Part shown: one piece after another, positions 38,089 through 48,051 of the stretch
Numbering within the stretch: position 1 is the first letter of the stretch
How the letters are laid out: every line of letters begins with the position of its first letter
Assembly (NCBI RefSeq): GCF_001468065.1
Contig: NZ_LNYZ01000001.1
Coordinates: 186,001-250,000, forward strand
From: Legionella steigerwaltii
GTDB taxonomy: Bacteria; Pseudomonadota; Gammaproteobacteria; Legionellales; Legionellaceae
Reading direction: 5' to 3'
DNA length: 64,000 bases
Program-made: the position numbers and the translations under genes
The notes under the pieces: generated by a model
Told to the model about the DNA's origin: nothing
What the model saw: the letters and a program-made list of their open reading frames with translations, nothing else
Databases searched by the model: none

Positions 38089-39621
38089 TTATTCAATATT
38101 AGGAATACCTTCATCTAATAATAACTGCTTGTCTTTTTTCGCCTGAGTTTGAGTTCTTTTGGTGCGAAATAAAAAAATAGCAATTAAAAAAAACAACAAA
38201 AAGAGAGCAATCCAACCCATCAGATAAAAGCAATCATCTAATCCTAAGGCAGTTGCCTGTCGTGTAAGATAAACATTTAATTGAGCGGAAGCGTGCTTTC
38301 CTTGAAGATGAAATAATTTTGCACGCTCAAAAAACTGTTGAGTTTCATGGGAAAATGCAGTCAGGCGGCTGCCTAAACGAAGATGAAAAAATACTTCTCG
38401 CCTATGCCATAAAATAAAAAATAAAGATACGCCTAATCCACTGCCAAGCAATCGGGAGACGTGAAAGAAGCATATGCTTTCAGCAAGCTTTGTCTCAGGA
38501 AAAGCTTGAACTGACAATTGAAAAAGGGGTGATAAAAAAAATGCAAGTCCTATACCGGCCAATATTCGAGAAAAAGCAATCCGATTAAAATCAATATCCA
38601 CATTAAAGTAGGTGGTATAGAAACATGAAATGGCAAAAAAAAGTAAGGCAATGATTAATGGAAAAAATGGGTCATATTGTTTCTTATTGAAGAGTACAGG
38701 AATCCATCCACAAAATGCCATGGTCCCTATAATTAGCGCGATCCAATTAGGCGTATAATTGACATAAAGTTTCAACCATATGGACAATAAGATTACCATA
38801 CCAAAATAAAGTGCAAAAAATAAGATGATGTAAATCATCGCAAGCGAAAAATAAAAATTTTTAAGCAATTTTAAATCGATGACAGGATGTTGTGCTGACC
38901 AAGTACGCAAAATAAAAAAAATAAAACTGATTACGCCAGAAATAAGTAAAAACGTAATTAAAGGGGAACGAAACCAATCTAACTCTTGGCCGGTCGTTAA
39001 AGCGCTTAAAATAAAAATCATGCTGATGCAGTAATAAAAATATCCAAGTTTGTCAAAATATGCTTTTTTAACAGGTTCGTGATATTTTCTATAGCCACAC
39101 CCAACGTACACAATTAAAAACAAACAAATAGGGACATTAGAATAAAAAAGAATACGCCAATCGTAGATGTACGCAATCCAAGCGCCATATGAGGCACCAA
39201 TTACAGGAATTATTGAGAGGCAAATCAATACTAATGAAACAATATAGACTTTATCTTTATTCGGTGAAAGTAAAGGAATAAGTGTATACGTAATCAGAAG
39301 AAATACTGGTCCTGACGCAAATCCCTCTAAAAACCTAAATAAGATAAAAGTAAAATAATTGCTGGCGGTAGCACATCCCAGCGAGAATAAAGCGGTAAGA
39401 CTAAGACATACCACATAAAGCTGAATGGGGCTTAGTCGTGTTACCGAAGGTTTGCCTAAAGGTACTCCTAATAAGTTGCCAATACAAAAGAAAGCGACAG
39501 CATAAGAAGTCATATATGGACTTCCGCCCAGATCACTGACAATATACAGACCAGCCATTATAGGTAAGGTCAGATTGAAAATTACAGCAGCCAACGATAA
39601 GAGTAAGATATAAAGAATCAT
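38089..39621 (-). CDS. MFS multidrug efflux pump, EmrB/DHA2 type
   Basis: The 510-residue inner-membrane protein has about 14 hydrophobic segments, as expected for the drug:H+ antiporter-2 group. The opening ILYILLLSLAAVIFNLTLPIMAGLYIVSDLGGSPYMTSYAVAFFCIGNLLGVPLGK and the FRFLEGFASGPVFLLITYTLI helix are typical. Transport substrate is unknown. It is the last gene of a three-gene operon, seven bases after the adaptor gene, and works with it and with the outer-membrane channel. Confidence 0.88.
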   Translation of the reverse strand: MILYILLLSLAAVIFNLTLPIMAGLYIVSDLGGSPYMTSYAVAFFCIGNLLGVPLGKPSVTRLSPIQLYVVCLSLTALFSLGCATASNYFTFILFRFLEGFASGPVFLLITYTLIPLLSPNKDKVYIVSLVLICLSIIPVIGASYGAWIAYIYDWRILFYSNVPICLFLIVYVGCGYRKYHEPVKKAYFDKLGYFYYCISMIFILSALTTGQELDWFRSPLITFLLISGVISFIFFILRTWSAQHPVIDLKLLKNFYFSLAMIYIILFFALYFGMVILLSIWLKLYVNYTPNWIALIIGTMAFCGWIPVLFNKKQYDPFFPLIIALLFFAISCFYTTYFNVDIDFNRIAFSRILAGIGLAFFLSPLFQLSVQAFPETKLAESICFFHVSRLLGSGLGVSLFFILWHRREVFFHLRLGSRLTAFSHETQQFFERAKLFHLQGKHASAQLNVYLTRQATALGLDDCFYLMGWIALFLLFFLIAIFLFRTKRTQTQAKKDKQLLLDEGIPNIE

Positions 39622-39628
39622 CGTTTAT

Positions 39629-40810
39629 CTATCCATTCAAAATATCTTTATTAATCATCAGCGGAGCATTGGCATATTTCTGAAGATTAGGATCCAAATT
39701 GCTCTGAATAATATCAGTGATGAGTTTCTCATTGCCTTTTTCTTCTTTTTGGAAAATGTTAGTCATGTACTGAGGTGAATTTGAAGTCGAAGTAGGTACT
39801 AAAGGTCCGTTTTGGTCGGACAGATCTGCGGTTAACTCTAAAGAGAGACCAAGTCGAAGTGGGTGTTCCTTTAGTTCATCTTGAACTAGTGCAACTCGCA
39901 CAGGTAGTCTTTGAACAATTTTAATCCAATTTCCACTGAGATTTTCGGGGGGCAATAATGAAAAAACATTCCCTGCACCTCCTGGTAAACCAACAATTTG
40001 ACCGTGATATACAACGTTGGATCCGTAAAGATCAGAAGTAAACTTAACGTTTTGACCAATACGCATTCTTTTCATCTGGGTTTCCTTATAGTTGGCATTG
40101 ACCCAAATTTGATCGAGAGGAATAATGGCCATAAGCGGATCTTTTGGTGAAATCCACATACCTACTTGAATTGTTCTTTGTGCGATCAGTCCCTCTACTG
40201 GAGCATAAATTTTGCATCGATACAATTGTACCCACGCATCGCGTACTTCTTGTGCCGCTGCTTGTACCCAAGGATGTTCTTTAATGGAGGTACCTTGTAC
40301 AAAAGCAAGCTTTTTTTGATAATTGTGTTTCGTACTTTTTAATGCAGCAGTTGCAGCTTTGAGATCATCTTGTGCATTTTGGTAATCTTCTAATGAAACT
40401 GCTTTGGCACCAATGACATCATAACGATGTTTAAGGTTTTGTTGTGTTTTTAAAAGTTCTGCTTTCCTTACTTCAATTTCTGCCGCCAATATAAACACAT
40501 CATGAAATGCTTGGCATACATTGCGCACTGTTTTGGCAAGTTTCTTTTTTGCTTTTTCCAGAGCAATCAAAGAATCTGTTTCATTTAAAGAAACTATGAG
40601 CTGCCCTTTTTTTACCAGAAAACTATCATCTGTATAAATGCCGGTAACAAATCCTGGCCGTAAGGATTTGATGTAAACCTGATTTCCTTCTACATAAGCA
40701 TTATTGGTATAGGCTTGGTTTCTCCATACAAAAAACCAATATAAAAAAAGGAAAATAAACAGGACTATAAGAATTATTGTAAAATAAAAAGAAGGTGATC
40801 TTTTTTTCAT
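39629..40810 (-). CDS. HlyD/EmrA-family efflux adaptor
   Basis: A 393-residue membrane-fusion protein with one N-terminal anchor (about 9-30). A biotinyl-like segment follows (YVEGNQVYIKSLRPGFVTGIYTDDSFLVKKGQLIV), then an alpha-hairpin and a second lipoyl half (CKIYAPVEGLIAQRTIQVGMWIS). A beta-barrel portion carries the typical VWVNANYKETQMKRMRIGQNVKF. It bridges the inner-membrane pump and the outer-membrane channel. Its ATG overlaps the channel gene stop by four bases. Confidence 0.92.
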   Translation of the reverse strand: MKKRSPSFYFTIILIVLFIFLFLYWFFVWRNQAYTNNAYVEGNQVYIKSLRPGFVTGIYTDDSFLVKKGQLIVSLNETDSLIALEKAKKKLAKTVRNVCQAFHDVFILAAEIEVRKAELLKTQQNLKHRYDVIGAKAVSLEDYQNAQDDLKAATAALKSTKHNYQKKLAFVQGTSIKEHPWVQAAAQEVRDAWVQLYRCKIYAPVEGLIAQRTIQVGMWISPKDPLMAIIPLDQIWVNANYKETQMKRMRIGQNVKFTSDLYGSNVVYHGQIVGLPGGAGNVFSLLPPENLSGNWIKIVQRLPVRVALVQDELKEHPLRLGLSLELTADLSDQNGPLVPTSTSNSPQYMTNIFQKEEKGNEKLITDIIQSNLDPNLQKYANAPLMINKDILNG

Positions 40811-42270
40811 GAGTTTTTCACCAATGGTACGGTATTTTGATAGTAACCTCCTCCCAACGCTTTAGTTAATTTGATAGAGGCTAGGTATTGGTTATAAAGT
40901 AAAGTAGCATCTACAAGTCTTTTTTGAATCACTTCTTCTTGTAAAATATAAAGATCAAGTAAACTATCCAAACCTTTTTTCTGGCGTAGGTAACTCAATT
41001 CATAGCGTTGTTTTGCATACTCAACTACTTGATTTTGTTCCTTTTTCTGTTGGTAAATGTCTTCAGCAAATGCGAGGACATCAAGGACTTCTTGGGTACT
41101 GTACAAGAGTAAATTATTGTATGCATCAATTGCTGCATCAAATTGAGCTTTAGTAGCTTTGATATTGGCTCGTATGGCTCCGGCAGTGAAAATAGGCAGA
41201 TCAATAGCGGGCCTTAGAGCTGCTGTACCACTTGATATATCCAAAAATTTTCTCCAGCCAGTGCTTTCAAGACCAATAAGACCAATAAGGTTTACATTGG
41301 GATAATATTCAGCCATGGCTGCCCCGGTTTTATAGGCTAAAGCCTTGGCGCGCCAAATTTGAGCGATAAGATCAGGTCTGCGCGCTAAGAAATCTAATGG
41401 CACGATTTGAGGAATTTTTAAAATTTTGGGCAATGTGGGCAAAGAAGGAGAAATCGAAAGTGGATTATCGGGTCCGCGTCCTGCTAAAGTATTCAGTAAA
41501 TGTTGGTCAACAGAAAGTTCAGCAGTGATGCTCGATAGAAACTTGTTTGCCTCAAGTAAATTTTCTGATGCTTCGAGTGCTGGTAATTTTGAAGACAGTC
41601 CCTTTCGTACTAATAATTTTTCTAGTTTTACAATTTTTTTACGTACTTCAATTAACTGTACATACAGCTTTTTTCGTATGAGATTGGTTTTATAAGCAAA
41701 ATATGCCTGTGCAATTGCTGTACTTGTAATTAATTCTACTTCAGCAGCTTCCGCTTCTTGAGCTTTAGCTTCACCAATAGCAGCACGAAAGAGATTGCGA
41801 TTTTGTCCCCAAAAATCAAAATCAAAATTAAATGAGAGAGAGAGATCCAAGACTGTAGAATTCAAAGGAAGCCTGTGATTGAATGCACGATACAAACCAT
41901 TTTTACTTAAGTATTGCCGGTTCTCATCTGCATCAAAAAATACTAAAGGAAATAATAGGGAGCGGGTAACAATGGCTTGTTGCTTTGCAACGGTAATTCG
42001 GTTTTTAACTTCTTGAATGGAAGGATTATTTGCCAAAGCCTCTTTAACTAAATTGTTGAGCTCAGGAGCATTATAAGATAACCACCATTGTTCTTTTGGC
42101 CATTTGCCTTTAGAAAAAATATCTTTTTTCTGTAAACTTTTTTTAATAGAGTGTTCCATACTGGGAACAGTCTTTATATCTTTAATCTGGCTTTGTTGGG
42201 GCAGAGAAACAGTACAGGATATTAATGCGTATAAACTGAAGCAAGTCCATCCTACTATCCAAAGCCGCAT
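40807..42270 (-). CDS. Outer-membrane efflux channel lipoprotein, NodT type
   Basis: A 487-residue channel with a lipobox ending in LISC near residue 19. It has two outer-membrane efflux repeats, beginning ELNNLVKEALANNPSIQEVKNRITVAKQQ and, after the central LARRPDLIAQIWRAKALAYKTGAAMAEYYPNVNL, a second half ending LLDLYILQEEVIQKRLV. It forms the tunnel for the adaptor and MFS pump downstream. It is the first gene of the operon. Confidence 0.92.
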   Translation of the reverse strand: MRLWIVGWTCFSLYALISCTVSLPQQSQIKDIKTVPSMEHSIKKSLQKKDIFSKGKWPKEQWWLSYNAPELNNLVKEALANNPSIQEVKNRITVAKQQAIVTRSLLFPLVFFDADENRQYLSKNGLYRAFNHRLPLNSTVLDLSLSFNFDFDFWGQNRNLFRAAIGEAKAQEAEAAEVELITSTAIAQAYFAYKTNLIRKKLYVQLIEVRKKIVKLEKLLVRKGLSSKLPALEASENLLEANKFLSSITAELSVDQHLLNTLAGRGPDNPLSISPSLPTLPKILKIPQIVPLDFLARRPDLIAQIWRAKALAYKTGAAMAEYYPNVNLIGLIGLESTGWRKFLDISSGTAALRPAIDLPIFTAGAIRANIKATKAQFDAAIDAYNNLLLYSTQEVLDVLAFAEDIYQQKKEQNQVVEYAKQRYELSYLRQKKGLDSLLDLYILQEEVIQKRLVDATLLYNQYLASIKLTKALGGGYYQNTVPLVKNS

Positions 42271-42434
42271 AATTGATCCCTTTTATTTGGCACACATCTT
42301 AGTCGTTAAGTAACTTCACTGCATATCATCATAAAATGTTTTTTTATGGCACTGAAGCTATCTTATATAGTAACCATTAACATTTGATTTTCATAGGAAT
42401 TTTCTTTGCTCAATAGAAGCAACAATATTATCAA

Positions 42435-43922
42435 CTAACCTTGTGTTGTTACTCGAAGAATTTCAGCAAGTGAGGTATCTCCGACTAGCACTCGCTTAAA
42501 TCCATCATCACGAATACTGGGAGTAGTGGGGCGTAAATAATTTTCCATTGTTTGCAGGTTTTCATGGCGATGGATCATTCCTCTCAACGCTTCATCCACC
42601 GTAATCAGTTCATAAATCCCCGTTCTTCCCTTATAGCCCAGGTGATTGCATAAGTCACAGCCTTTGGGCTCAAAAACGTTTGAGGTATCCGTGTCAGGGG
42701 CAAGTCCCATCAGTTCTTTTTCGTCATCTCTCAATTGATGTGGAGTTTTGCATTGATGACATAATTTTCTAACTAGACGTTGCGCGATAAGTCCAACAAT
42801 ACTTGAAGAGAGAAGAAAAGATTCGACACCCATATCGCGTAGACGGGTTAGTGCACCTAGGGCACTGTTTGTATGTAAAGTTGATAATACTAAGTGTCCT
42901 GTAAGACTTGCTTGAACAGCAATTTCAGCAGTTTCCAAATCACGAATTTCTCCAATCATGACTACATCGGGATCTTGCCTAAGAATGGCTCTCAAGCCTT
43001 TTGCAAAGGTCATCTGTACTTTGGTATTAACTTGCGTTTGTCCTATCCCTTCAAGATCATATTCTATGGGATCTTCAATGGTTAGAATATTACGTGAAAC
43101 TTCATTTAATTCTGTCAACATGGCATACAAGGAAGTAGTCTTCCCAGAACCAGTTGGTCCAGTAACTAAAATAATGCCATGAGGCTCGGCAATCATTCGT
43201 CGCATGGCTTTCACAGTTGGTTCAGGCATACCCAACAAATTTAAATCCAATTGCGCAGCTTGTTTGTCTAGAATTCTTAAAACCACGCGTTCACCATGGT
43301 TGGAAGGAAGGGTTGAAACCCGAACGTCGATATTATGTCCACCAATACGAAGTGAAATACGACCATCTTGTGGAATACGCTTTTCTGCGATATCCAGCTT
43401 GGCCATAACCTTGACTCTAGAAATTACTAGGGGGGCGATGGCACGTTGAATTTCTAAAACTTCATGTAAAACACCGTCAATGCGATTACGTACTAATACT
43501 CGATCTTCATAAGTCTCAATATGAATATCAGAAGCCTTTTGTTTTATTGCCTGAGTAAATAATGCATTTAATAAGCGAATGATTGGTGCATCATCTTGGT
43601 TTTCTAACAAATCTTCACTCACTGGAAGCTGGCTTGCCAGTAAGGACAGATCCATGTCTTCCTCCATACCTCCAGCGGCTTCTAATATCGATGATTTTGA
43701 TTGATACACATGGGCTAAATGTTGCTGAAATGCTGATTCATCAACTTGTTTTAAGGTAAATTCACATTGTAATAATCGTTTTATCTCAGCAAGTGCTTGC
43801 AAAGGAGTATTTGGTAAATAATAAACAAGAACATGGTTATCGCTCATTTCACTGGCAACAACAATCCCATGGTTTTTTGCAAAACTGTATGGGATTCTCA
43901 GTGATTTATCTTCATTTTCCAT
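42435..43922 (-). CDS. gspE: Type II secretion ATPase GspE (LspE)
   Basis: The cytoplasmic ATPase that powers pseudopilus assembly. The 495 residues have the Walker A motif GPTGSGKTT, Asp boxes and Walker B in VMIGEIRDLETAEIAVQASLTGHLVLSTLHTN. A four-Cys zinc motif (CHQCKTPH ... CDLCNHLGYKGR) follows. Its partner gspD is directly upstream, with a three-base gap. In L. pneumophila these are named lspE and lspD. Other gsp genes are not present in this window. Confidence 0.96.
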   Translation of the reverse strand: MENEDKSLRIPYSFAKNHGIVVASEMSDNHVLVYYLPNTPLQALAEIKRLLQCEFTLKQVDESAFQQHLAHVYQSKSSILEAAGGMEEDMDLSLLASQLPVSEDLLENQDDAPIIRLLNALFTQAIKQKASDIHIETYEDRVLVRNRIDGVLHEVLEIQRAIAPLVISRVKVMAKLDIAEKRIPQDGRISLRIGGHNIDVRVSTLPSNHGERVVLRILDKQAAQLDLNLLGMPEPTVKAMRRMIAEPHGIILVTGPTGSGKTTSLYAMLTELNEVSRNILTIEDPIEYDLEGIGQTQVNTKVQMTFAKGLRAILRQDPDVVMIGEIRDLETAEIAVQASLTGHLVLSTLHTNSALGALTRLRDMGVESFLLSSSIVGLIAQRLVRKLCHQCKTPHQLRDDEKELMGLAPDTDTSNVFEPKGCDLCNHLGYKGRTGIYELITVDEALRGMIHRHENLQTMENYLRPTTPSIRDDGFKRVLVGDTSLAEILRVTTQG

Positions 43923-43925
43923 AGT

Positions 43926-46304
43926 TTAGTTCGTTACTAATAAAGGTGGACGATTAAACGGTTTAGGTAATTCTGCCTGTTTTAAGGCGGGCATCACCGT
44001 AGAGTTATTACTTTGTAAATAGGCATCTTGTGATCTTAACCAATCCAGCTCGTGTTGACGTACATTATTATACTTTTCACCGGTCATATGCATTGTATCT
44101 CGTTCATTACGTAAAATAATGGGTTTAATAAAGACCATAAGTACACGTTTTTCACGAGAATTTATATTACGCCTGAAAATGCGTCCAAGGCCAGGTATGT
44201 CCCCTAACACAGGGATACGATTATTATCATTCCCCAGACTGTCTTGAGTTAAACCTCCTAAAACAACGATGTCACCACTCTCAACATGAACCGAAGTGAC
44301 TATGCTACTAATTCTAAATGTAGGGGTAGTTGTGTTTGGAGCAACAACGGGCGGATCCAAAGTGTCATTACCTTGATCGATTTGCATTTGAATGCCTTCG
44401 CCACGTGTAATTTGCGGTCTGACATAAAGATGTAATGCCACGTTAACCCGATCAAAGGTTGTAAATGGACTCGCAACGGTTGTGCCTCCAGCATTATTAG
44501 GGTAATTAGTCGATGCGACTGAAACCTGTTTACCTACCAATATCTTCGCTTGGCGATTATCAAGAACTACTACCGAAGGCGTTGATAAAATGTTCGCTTT
44601 ATTTTGTCTTGCTAAGGCATATATTTGTGCCTGAAAATCATCAAGTCTGGTTTTGCTATTAATTATAGCAAATCCTGGCCTAAAGCTGGCTGGTTTTCCT
44701 GTTTGTTGTTCACTACCCCATTCTATACCTAAGTCATTGACGTCTTCTTGATTTATCTCGGCTACCAAAGCCTCAATGAGAATTTGAGCCGGTTTAATGT
44801 CCAATTGAGTAATTACTCTTTTCAGAATCCGTATTACAGATGCTGGTGCATTAAGAATAATGGAATTTGTATTGGGCTCTGCAATAATTTGTACCGATGG
44901 TTTGGTGGTGCCTTCATTTTGTGAGGTTGCTGACGTAGTATTTGCAGTAGCCCCAGGTGATGTCAAAGAGGGACTACCAGCTGGATAAAGAGAAGTGGCA
45001 CTAGGACTTGGCGTATTAGAGCCGTTATTATTACTTACAAGATTGGAGGCAGGGTTAGTACTGTCTAAAGCAGGTCGAGTGATTGTGCCAATGGTTGTCC
45101 CAACATTACCACTGAAATTTGCCTGAGCAATACCGGCAAGAATGGGTACCAGGTCTTCTGCCCTGAGATAGTTCAGATAAACGACTTGAGTGTTAGAGTT
45201 CAGGCCCGCAGAACTTTCTCTGTCTAATTTTAATATGAGCATCCTCAGGCGTATTCTATCCGTTTTGGAACCACTGATTAATAGAGAATTTGAACGATCA
45301 TCTGCTGCCACAGTTAACTGAGTTCGCGCGCCTCCCATACTGGGTTGGATTTTTACTAGATCTTTTAAAGTCGCCGCAATGTCCATTGCTAAAGAGTGTC
45401 GTAAATGGACCATATCGATACCATTTGCAGATGAGTTATCCACTTGTTTGATAATATCTGCAAGACTATGAATGTTGTTCGCTCTTCCTGACAGGATGAG
45501 CATGTTTGAAGGAGCATATGCAGAGATACTGCTCCATTGCGGCATTAGTGGACGTAAAACAGGCACTAATTGCTCTGCTGGAACATAATGAACGGGTACA
45601 ACAGCTACCATCATGTCATCGCCTTGAGGAGGATGTCTTATTTCGTTCAGAAGATCAGGTGATTGGGTTTTCGCATCAATATTAGGAATAATTTTAATAA
45701 TCGCACCATTGGGTATGGCGGCGTAGCCTGACACTTGCAAGACTGAAAGAAAAACCTGATAGAGTTCATTATTATTCATCGGTGTTGACGATACTATCGA
45801 TATTTTTCCTTGAACCCGAGGATCAATAACAAAGTTTTTCCCAGTAACGCGTGATACTTCAGCGATTACAGCTCGGATATCCGCGTTTCTTAAATTCCAT
45901 ATTTGACCATTTGGCGGTAGTGATTCAGTCTGGTCACTTGAACTCTCAGATTGGTTTGTTTGTGTCGAGGAAGGAATTTGATTGTTATTTTTTTGAATTT
46001 TTTGAGCAATGATCTTTTGGGATAATTTATTCTGCAATTCTCGAGCTGTAAGGTAATCGCTAATAGGGCCAATTTGTACAAGATATAGTTTCTTATCCGA
46101 TAGATTTTTAATTTCTATATGCTCACTAACGAGAGCAGACAACTCTTTTTCACGCTGTTTTGCATCTTTTTCCAAATTAAATGCTCCAGCTTGCAGGTAA
46201 AAAGTAGTATTCCCGTTCTTAGTTGTGGTGGAAATATTAATTTCGTTTGCATGAATTAATGCAGAGCAAATAAATGTTAAAATTATAATTACTATCGAGC
46301 GCAT
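43926..46304 (-). CDS. gspD: Type II secretin GspD with N-terminal SPOR-like domain
   Basis: The outer-membrane pore of type II secretion, 792 residues. After a signal peptide, residues 33-102 look like a SPOR domain (FYLQAGAFNLEKDAKQREKEL ... KLYLVQIGPISDYLTARELQNKL), which binds septal peptidoglycan. N0 starts near 130 (IWNLRNADIRAVIAEVSRVTGKNFVIDP), then N1-N3 and the secretin core, with the SVASTNYPNNAGGTTV and GGLTQDSLGNDNNRIPVLGDIPGLGRIFR stretches. A Ser/Thr/Asn-rich linker (around 405-465) lies inside N3. The SPOR part is extra compared with canonical GspD and may anchor the secretin. Confidence 0.92.
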   Translation of the reverse strand: MRSIVIIILTFICSALIHANEINISTTTKNGNTTFYLQAGAFNLEKDAKQREKELSALVSEHIEIKNLSDKKLYLVQIGPISDYLTARELQNKLSQKIIAQKIQKNNNQIPSSTQTNQSESSSDQTESLPPNGQIWNLRNADIRAVIAEVSRVTGKNFVIDPRVQGKISIVSSTPMNNNELYQVFLSVLQVSGYAAIPNGAIIKIIPNIDAKTQSPDLLNEIRHPPQGDDMMVAVVPVHYVPAEQLVPVLRPLMPQWSSISAYAPSNMLILSGRANNIHSLADIIKQVDNSSANGIDMVHLRHSLAMDIAATLKDLVKIQPSMGGARTQLTVAADDRSNSLLISGSKTDRIRLRMLILKLDRESSAGLNSNTQVVYLNYLRAEDLVPILAGIAQANFSGNVGTTIGTITRPALDSTNPASNLVSNNNGSNTPSPSATSLYPAGSPSLTSPGATANTTSATSQNEGTTKPSVQIIAEPNTNSIILNAPASVIRILKRVITQLDIKPAQILIEALVAEINQEDVNDLGIEWGSEQQTGKPASFRPGFAIINSKTRLDDFQAQIYALARQNKANILSTPSVVVLDNRQAKILVGKQVSVASTNYPNNAGGTTVASPFTTFDRVNVALHLYVRPQITRGEGIQMQIDQGNDTLDPPVVAPNTTTPTFRISSIVTSVHVESGDIVVLGGLTQDSLGNDNNRIPVLGDIPGLGRIFRRNINSREKRVLMVFIKPIILRNERDTMHMTGEKYNNVRQHELDWLRSQDAYLQSNNSTVMPALKQAELPKPFNRPPLLVTN

Positions 46305-46540
46305 CGAAAAACCGCAAAATCATAAGTAAGTAACATAATAACTAAATTTATAAACTTACAATAGCTTTTTTGGCGAGTAACTGAAGGTATTTTGGAGCAT
46401 TTTTCCTTTTTGCTTCAAGATTATCTTAATTGTTAAGAAATTAGTGAAATACTATGAGTATCTCTTCGTTTTTTCTCTAAATTTATTTCTGAAAGTTCAT
46501 TTTCTATACAGAGAAATTACTAGGTTGAATACACTATTGT

Positions 46541-46572
46541 AGTCCCGGATAACCTGATGTTAATCCGGGACT
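46541..46572 (-). terminator. Hairpin after the His-rich gene
   Basis: AGTCCCGGAT and ATCCGGGACT are exact complements with a 12-base spacer (two further bases pair). It starts five bases after the stop of the minus-strand His-rich gene. There is no long run of T after it, so termination is uncertain. Confidence 0.5.
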
Positions 46573-46577
46573 CACTC

Positions 46578-46814
46578 TTACCGAGGAGTGTGATTATGCG
46601 TATGTGAATCATGTTGTTGGTGATGTTGATTTGGGTATGGATTATGTCCATGCTGATGTGGAGGAAAGAAACCATTAGGATGGGCACCTTGTACTGGAGT
46701 CGTAACAACTACTGTAGTTTGTGGTTGAGTAACAATTACAGTAGTTTGTTGGGTAGTTGTTGGATGGCCGTGTTGGTGTGAGTTTTGTTGATGTCCGTGA
46801 TTTGTTCTTCTCAT
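46578..46814 (-). CDS. His-rich small protein
   Basis: 78 residues with 15 histidines, mainly as HGH, HQHGH and HTHNH, in Gln/Thr/Asn/Pro context. TTVIVTQPQTTVVVTTP lies in the middle. A GAGGATG ribosome site sits before the ATG. There is no signal or membrane segment. It may bind Ni, Zn or Cu, by analogy with other His-rich bacterial proteins. An overlapping minus-strand frame at 46520-46708 is a shadow of this gene. I do not recognise a named family. Confidence 0.6.
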   Translation of the reverse strand: MRRTNHGHQQNSHQHGHPTTTQQTTVIVTQPQTTVVVTTPVQGAHPNGFFPPHQHGHNPYPNQHHQQHDSHTHNHTPR

Positions 46815-47052
46815 ATTATTTCATCCTCATTAAATAAAGAAATTGAATTTTATTTATTGACGCATACAGATGATTATGAACACATAATTGTACATTTTAA
46901 ATATCATCTTAACGCATTATATGCAGAGAGTTTGGTAAATGTATATGTCTTTTCAAATACTTCAAAGTTTCAACAGCATCAGCATTTACATAATTTATAG
47001 AGAACGGCCTTCTACTTTGATGTGCAGAAGGCTTCTTCAAACTCTAGAAGAG

Positions 47053-47328
47053 TTAAGGACAATAAATCGTATCAATCACTTCTTCGAGATCTGCATTACT
47101 TGGATCTTTTAAATCAAAATTGCCATGAAATTCTTCTCCTGATGAACTGATATAATGCTTTTCGAAAAATCGTGACAACACGGCATTTTCTCTCCGAAGT
47201 ACGAGAGAGGGCGGCATTTCATCGGGATTAGGTAGTTGAACTAATTGATTTTCTGATAAATCAGCTGTATTTGTTTTGCCTCCAGTAACAAACAATGTTT
47301 TTGTTTTTCTATCGAAAAATTTAGTCAT
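47053..47328 (-). CDS. Small hypothetical protein
   Basis: 91 residues, no signal or membrane segment. Preceded by GGAG seven bases before the ATG, which supports translation. The sequence starts MTKFFDRKTKTLFVTGGKTNTADLSE, with a basic opening, and ends with EEVIDTIYCP. No family recognised. A hairpin (GCCTTCT / AGAAGGC, 47007-47031) lies beyond the stop and may end its transcript. Confidence 0.55.
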   Translation of the reverse strand: MTKFFDRKTKTLFVTGGKTNTADLSENQLVQLPNPDEMPPSLVLRRENAVLSRFFEKHYISSSGEEFHGNFDLKDPSNADLEEVIDTIYCP

Positions 47329-47432
47329 GCGTATCTCCAGTGAATGAGTTGGTGATTACCTACAACAATTCAATTGAACTTATATTGCAGACTAAGCTCA
47401 ATCAACTTTTCTACACGAATGGGCTTGTCCCG

Positions 47433-47990
47433 TCAACAGCTCCTAGTATTTAGAAGACGATATTTCAATTGTACGATCCCACACCCGATATTTTTTGTAT
47501 GCAAAAGTTCAAGTTCGAGATCATTCTTCAGAGGTCCAAATAATGACCTGCCAGAACCAAGTAATACAGGAATCAAGGTGATGGTTAATTCATTAATGAG
47601 ATGTTCTGCAATGAATTTTTGAATGGTGATACCTCCATCAATATAAAGGTGTTTCATTCCTTTTTTGGTTAAGCGTTGAACGAGGGTAGTGGGTGATTCA
47701 GACGAAAAGGAAACGTAGTTTTGCAAATGTTGGGGGATACTTACTGCCTTACTACACATAACAATCACTGGAAGTGTTCCATAGGGCCATTCATCAAATG
47801 ATAATACCTGCTCAAAAGAATGCCTTCCCATGATCAATCCATCGACTGTAGAAATAAAGGATTTATAACCACCATCCTCACCTTCGGGTACAAGAGAATT
47901 GACTTTCATGAGCCAATCAATAGAACCATCATTTCGAGAGATAAATCCATCGACACTGGTGGCAATAAATACGGAGCATTTGATGGACAT
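47433..47990 (-). CDS. RibD C-terminal/DHFR-like reductase
   Basis: From MSIKCSVFIATSVDGFISRNDGSIDWL at 47990, 185 residues; the earlier start at 48044 adds a poor extension. The N-terminal strand-turn with SVDGFIS, GLIMGRHSFEQVL and the C-terminal TLIPVLLGSGRSLFGPL agree with the YyaP/YwjB-type dihydrofolate reductase-like family. These are NADPH-dependent reductases, usually of unknown substrate, and distinct from the housekeeping folA. Confidence 0.85.
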   Translation of the reverse strand: MSIKCSVFIATSVDGFISRNDGSIDWLMKVNSLVPEGEDGGYKSFISTVDGLIMGRHSFEQVLSFDEWPYGTLPVIVMCSKAVSIPQHLQNYVSFSSESPTTLVQRLTKKGMKHLYIDGGITIQKFIAEHLINELTITLIPVLLGSGRSLFGPLKNDLELELLHTKNIGCGIVQLKYRLLNTRSC

Positions 47991-48051
47991 AACAGAATAT
48001 CCTTGTGAGTAATTGTGCAAAATATGAAGTGTAAACGAATTCAATCCAGTT

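Noticed and set aside
42104-43449. Plus-strand frames opposite the efflux channel gene and gspE.
   Set aside because: These are antisense shadows of clear minus-strand genes.
46785-47000. A plus-strand 71-codon frame opposite the His-rich gene.
   Set aside because: It overlaps the 5' part of the His-rich gene, lacks a ribosome site and has no recognisable pattern.
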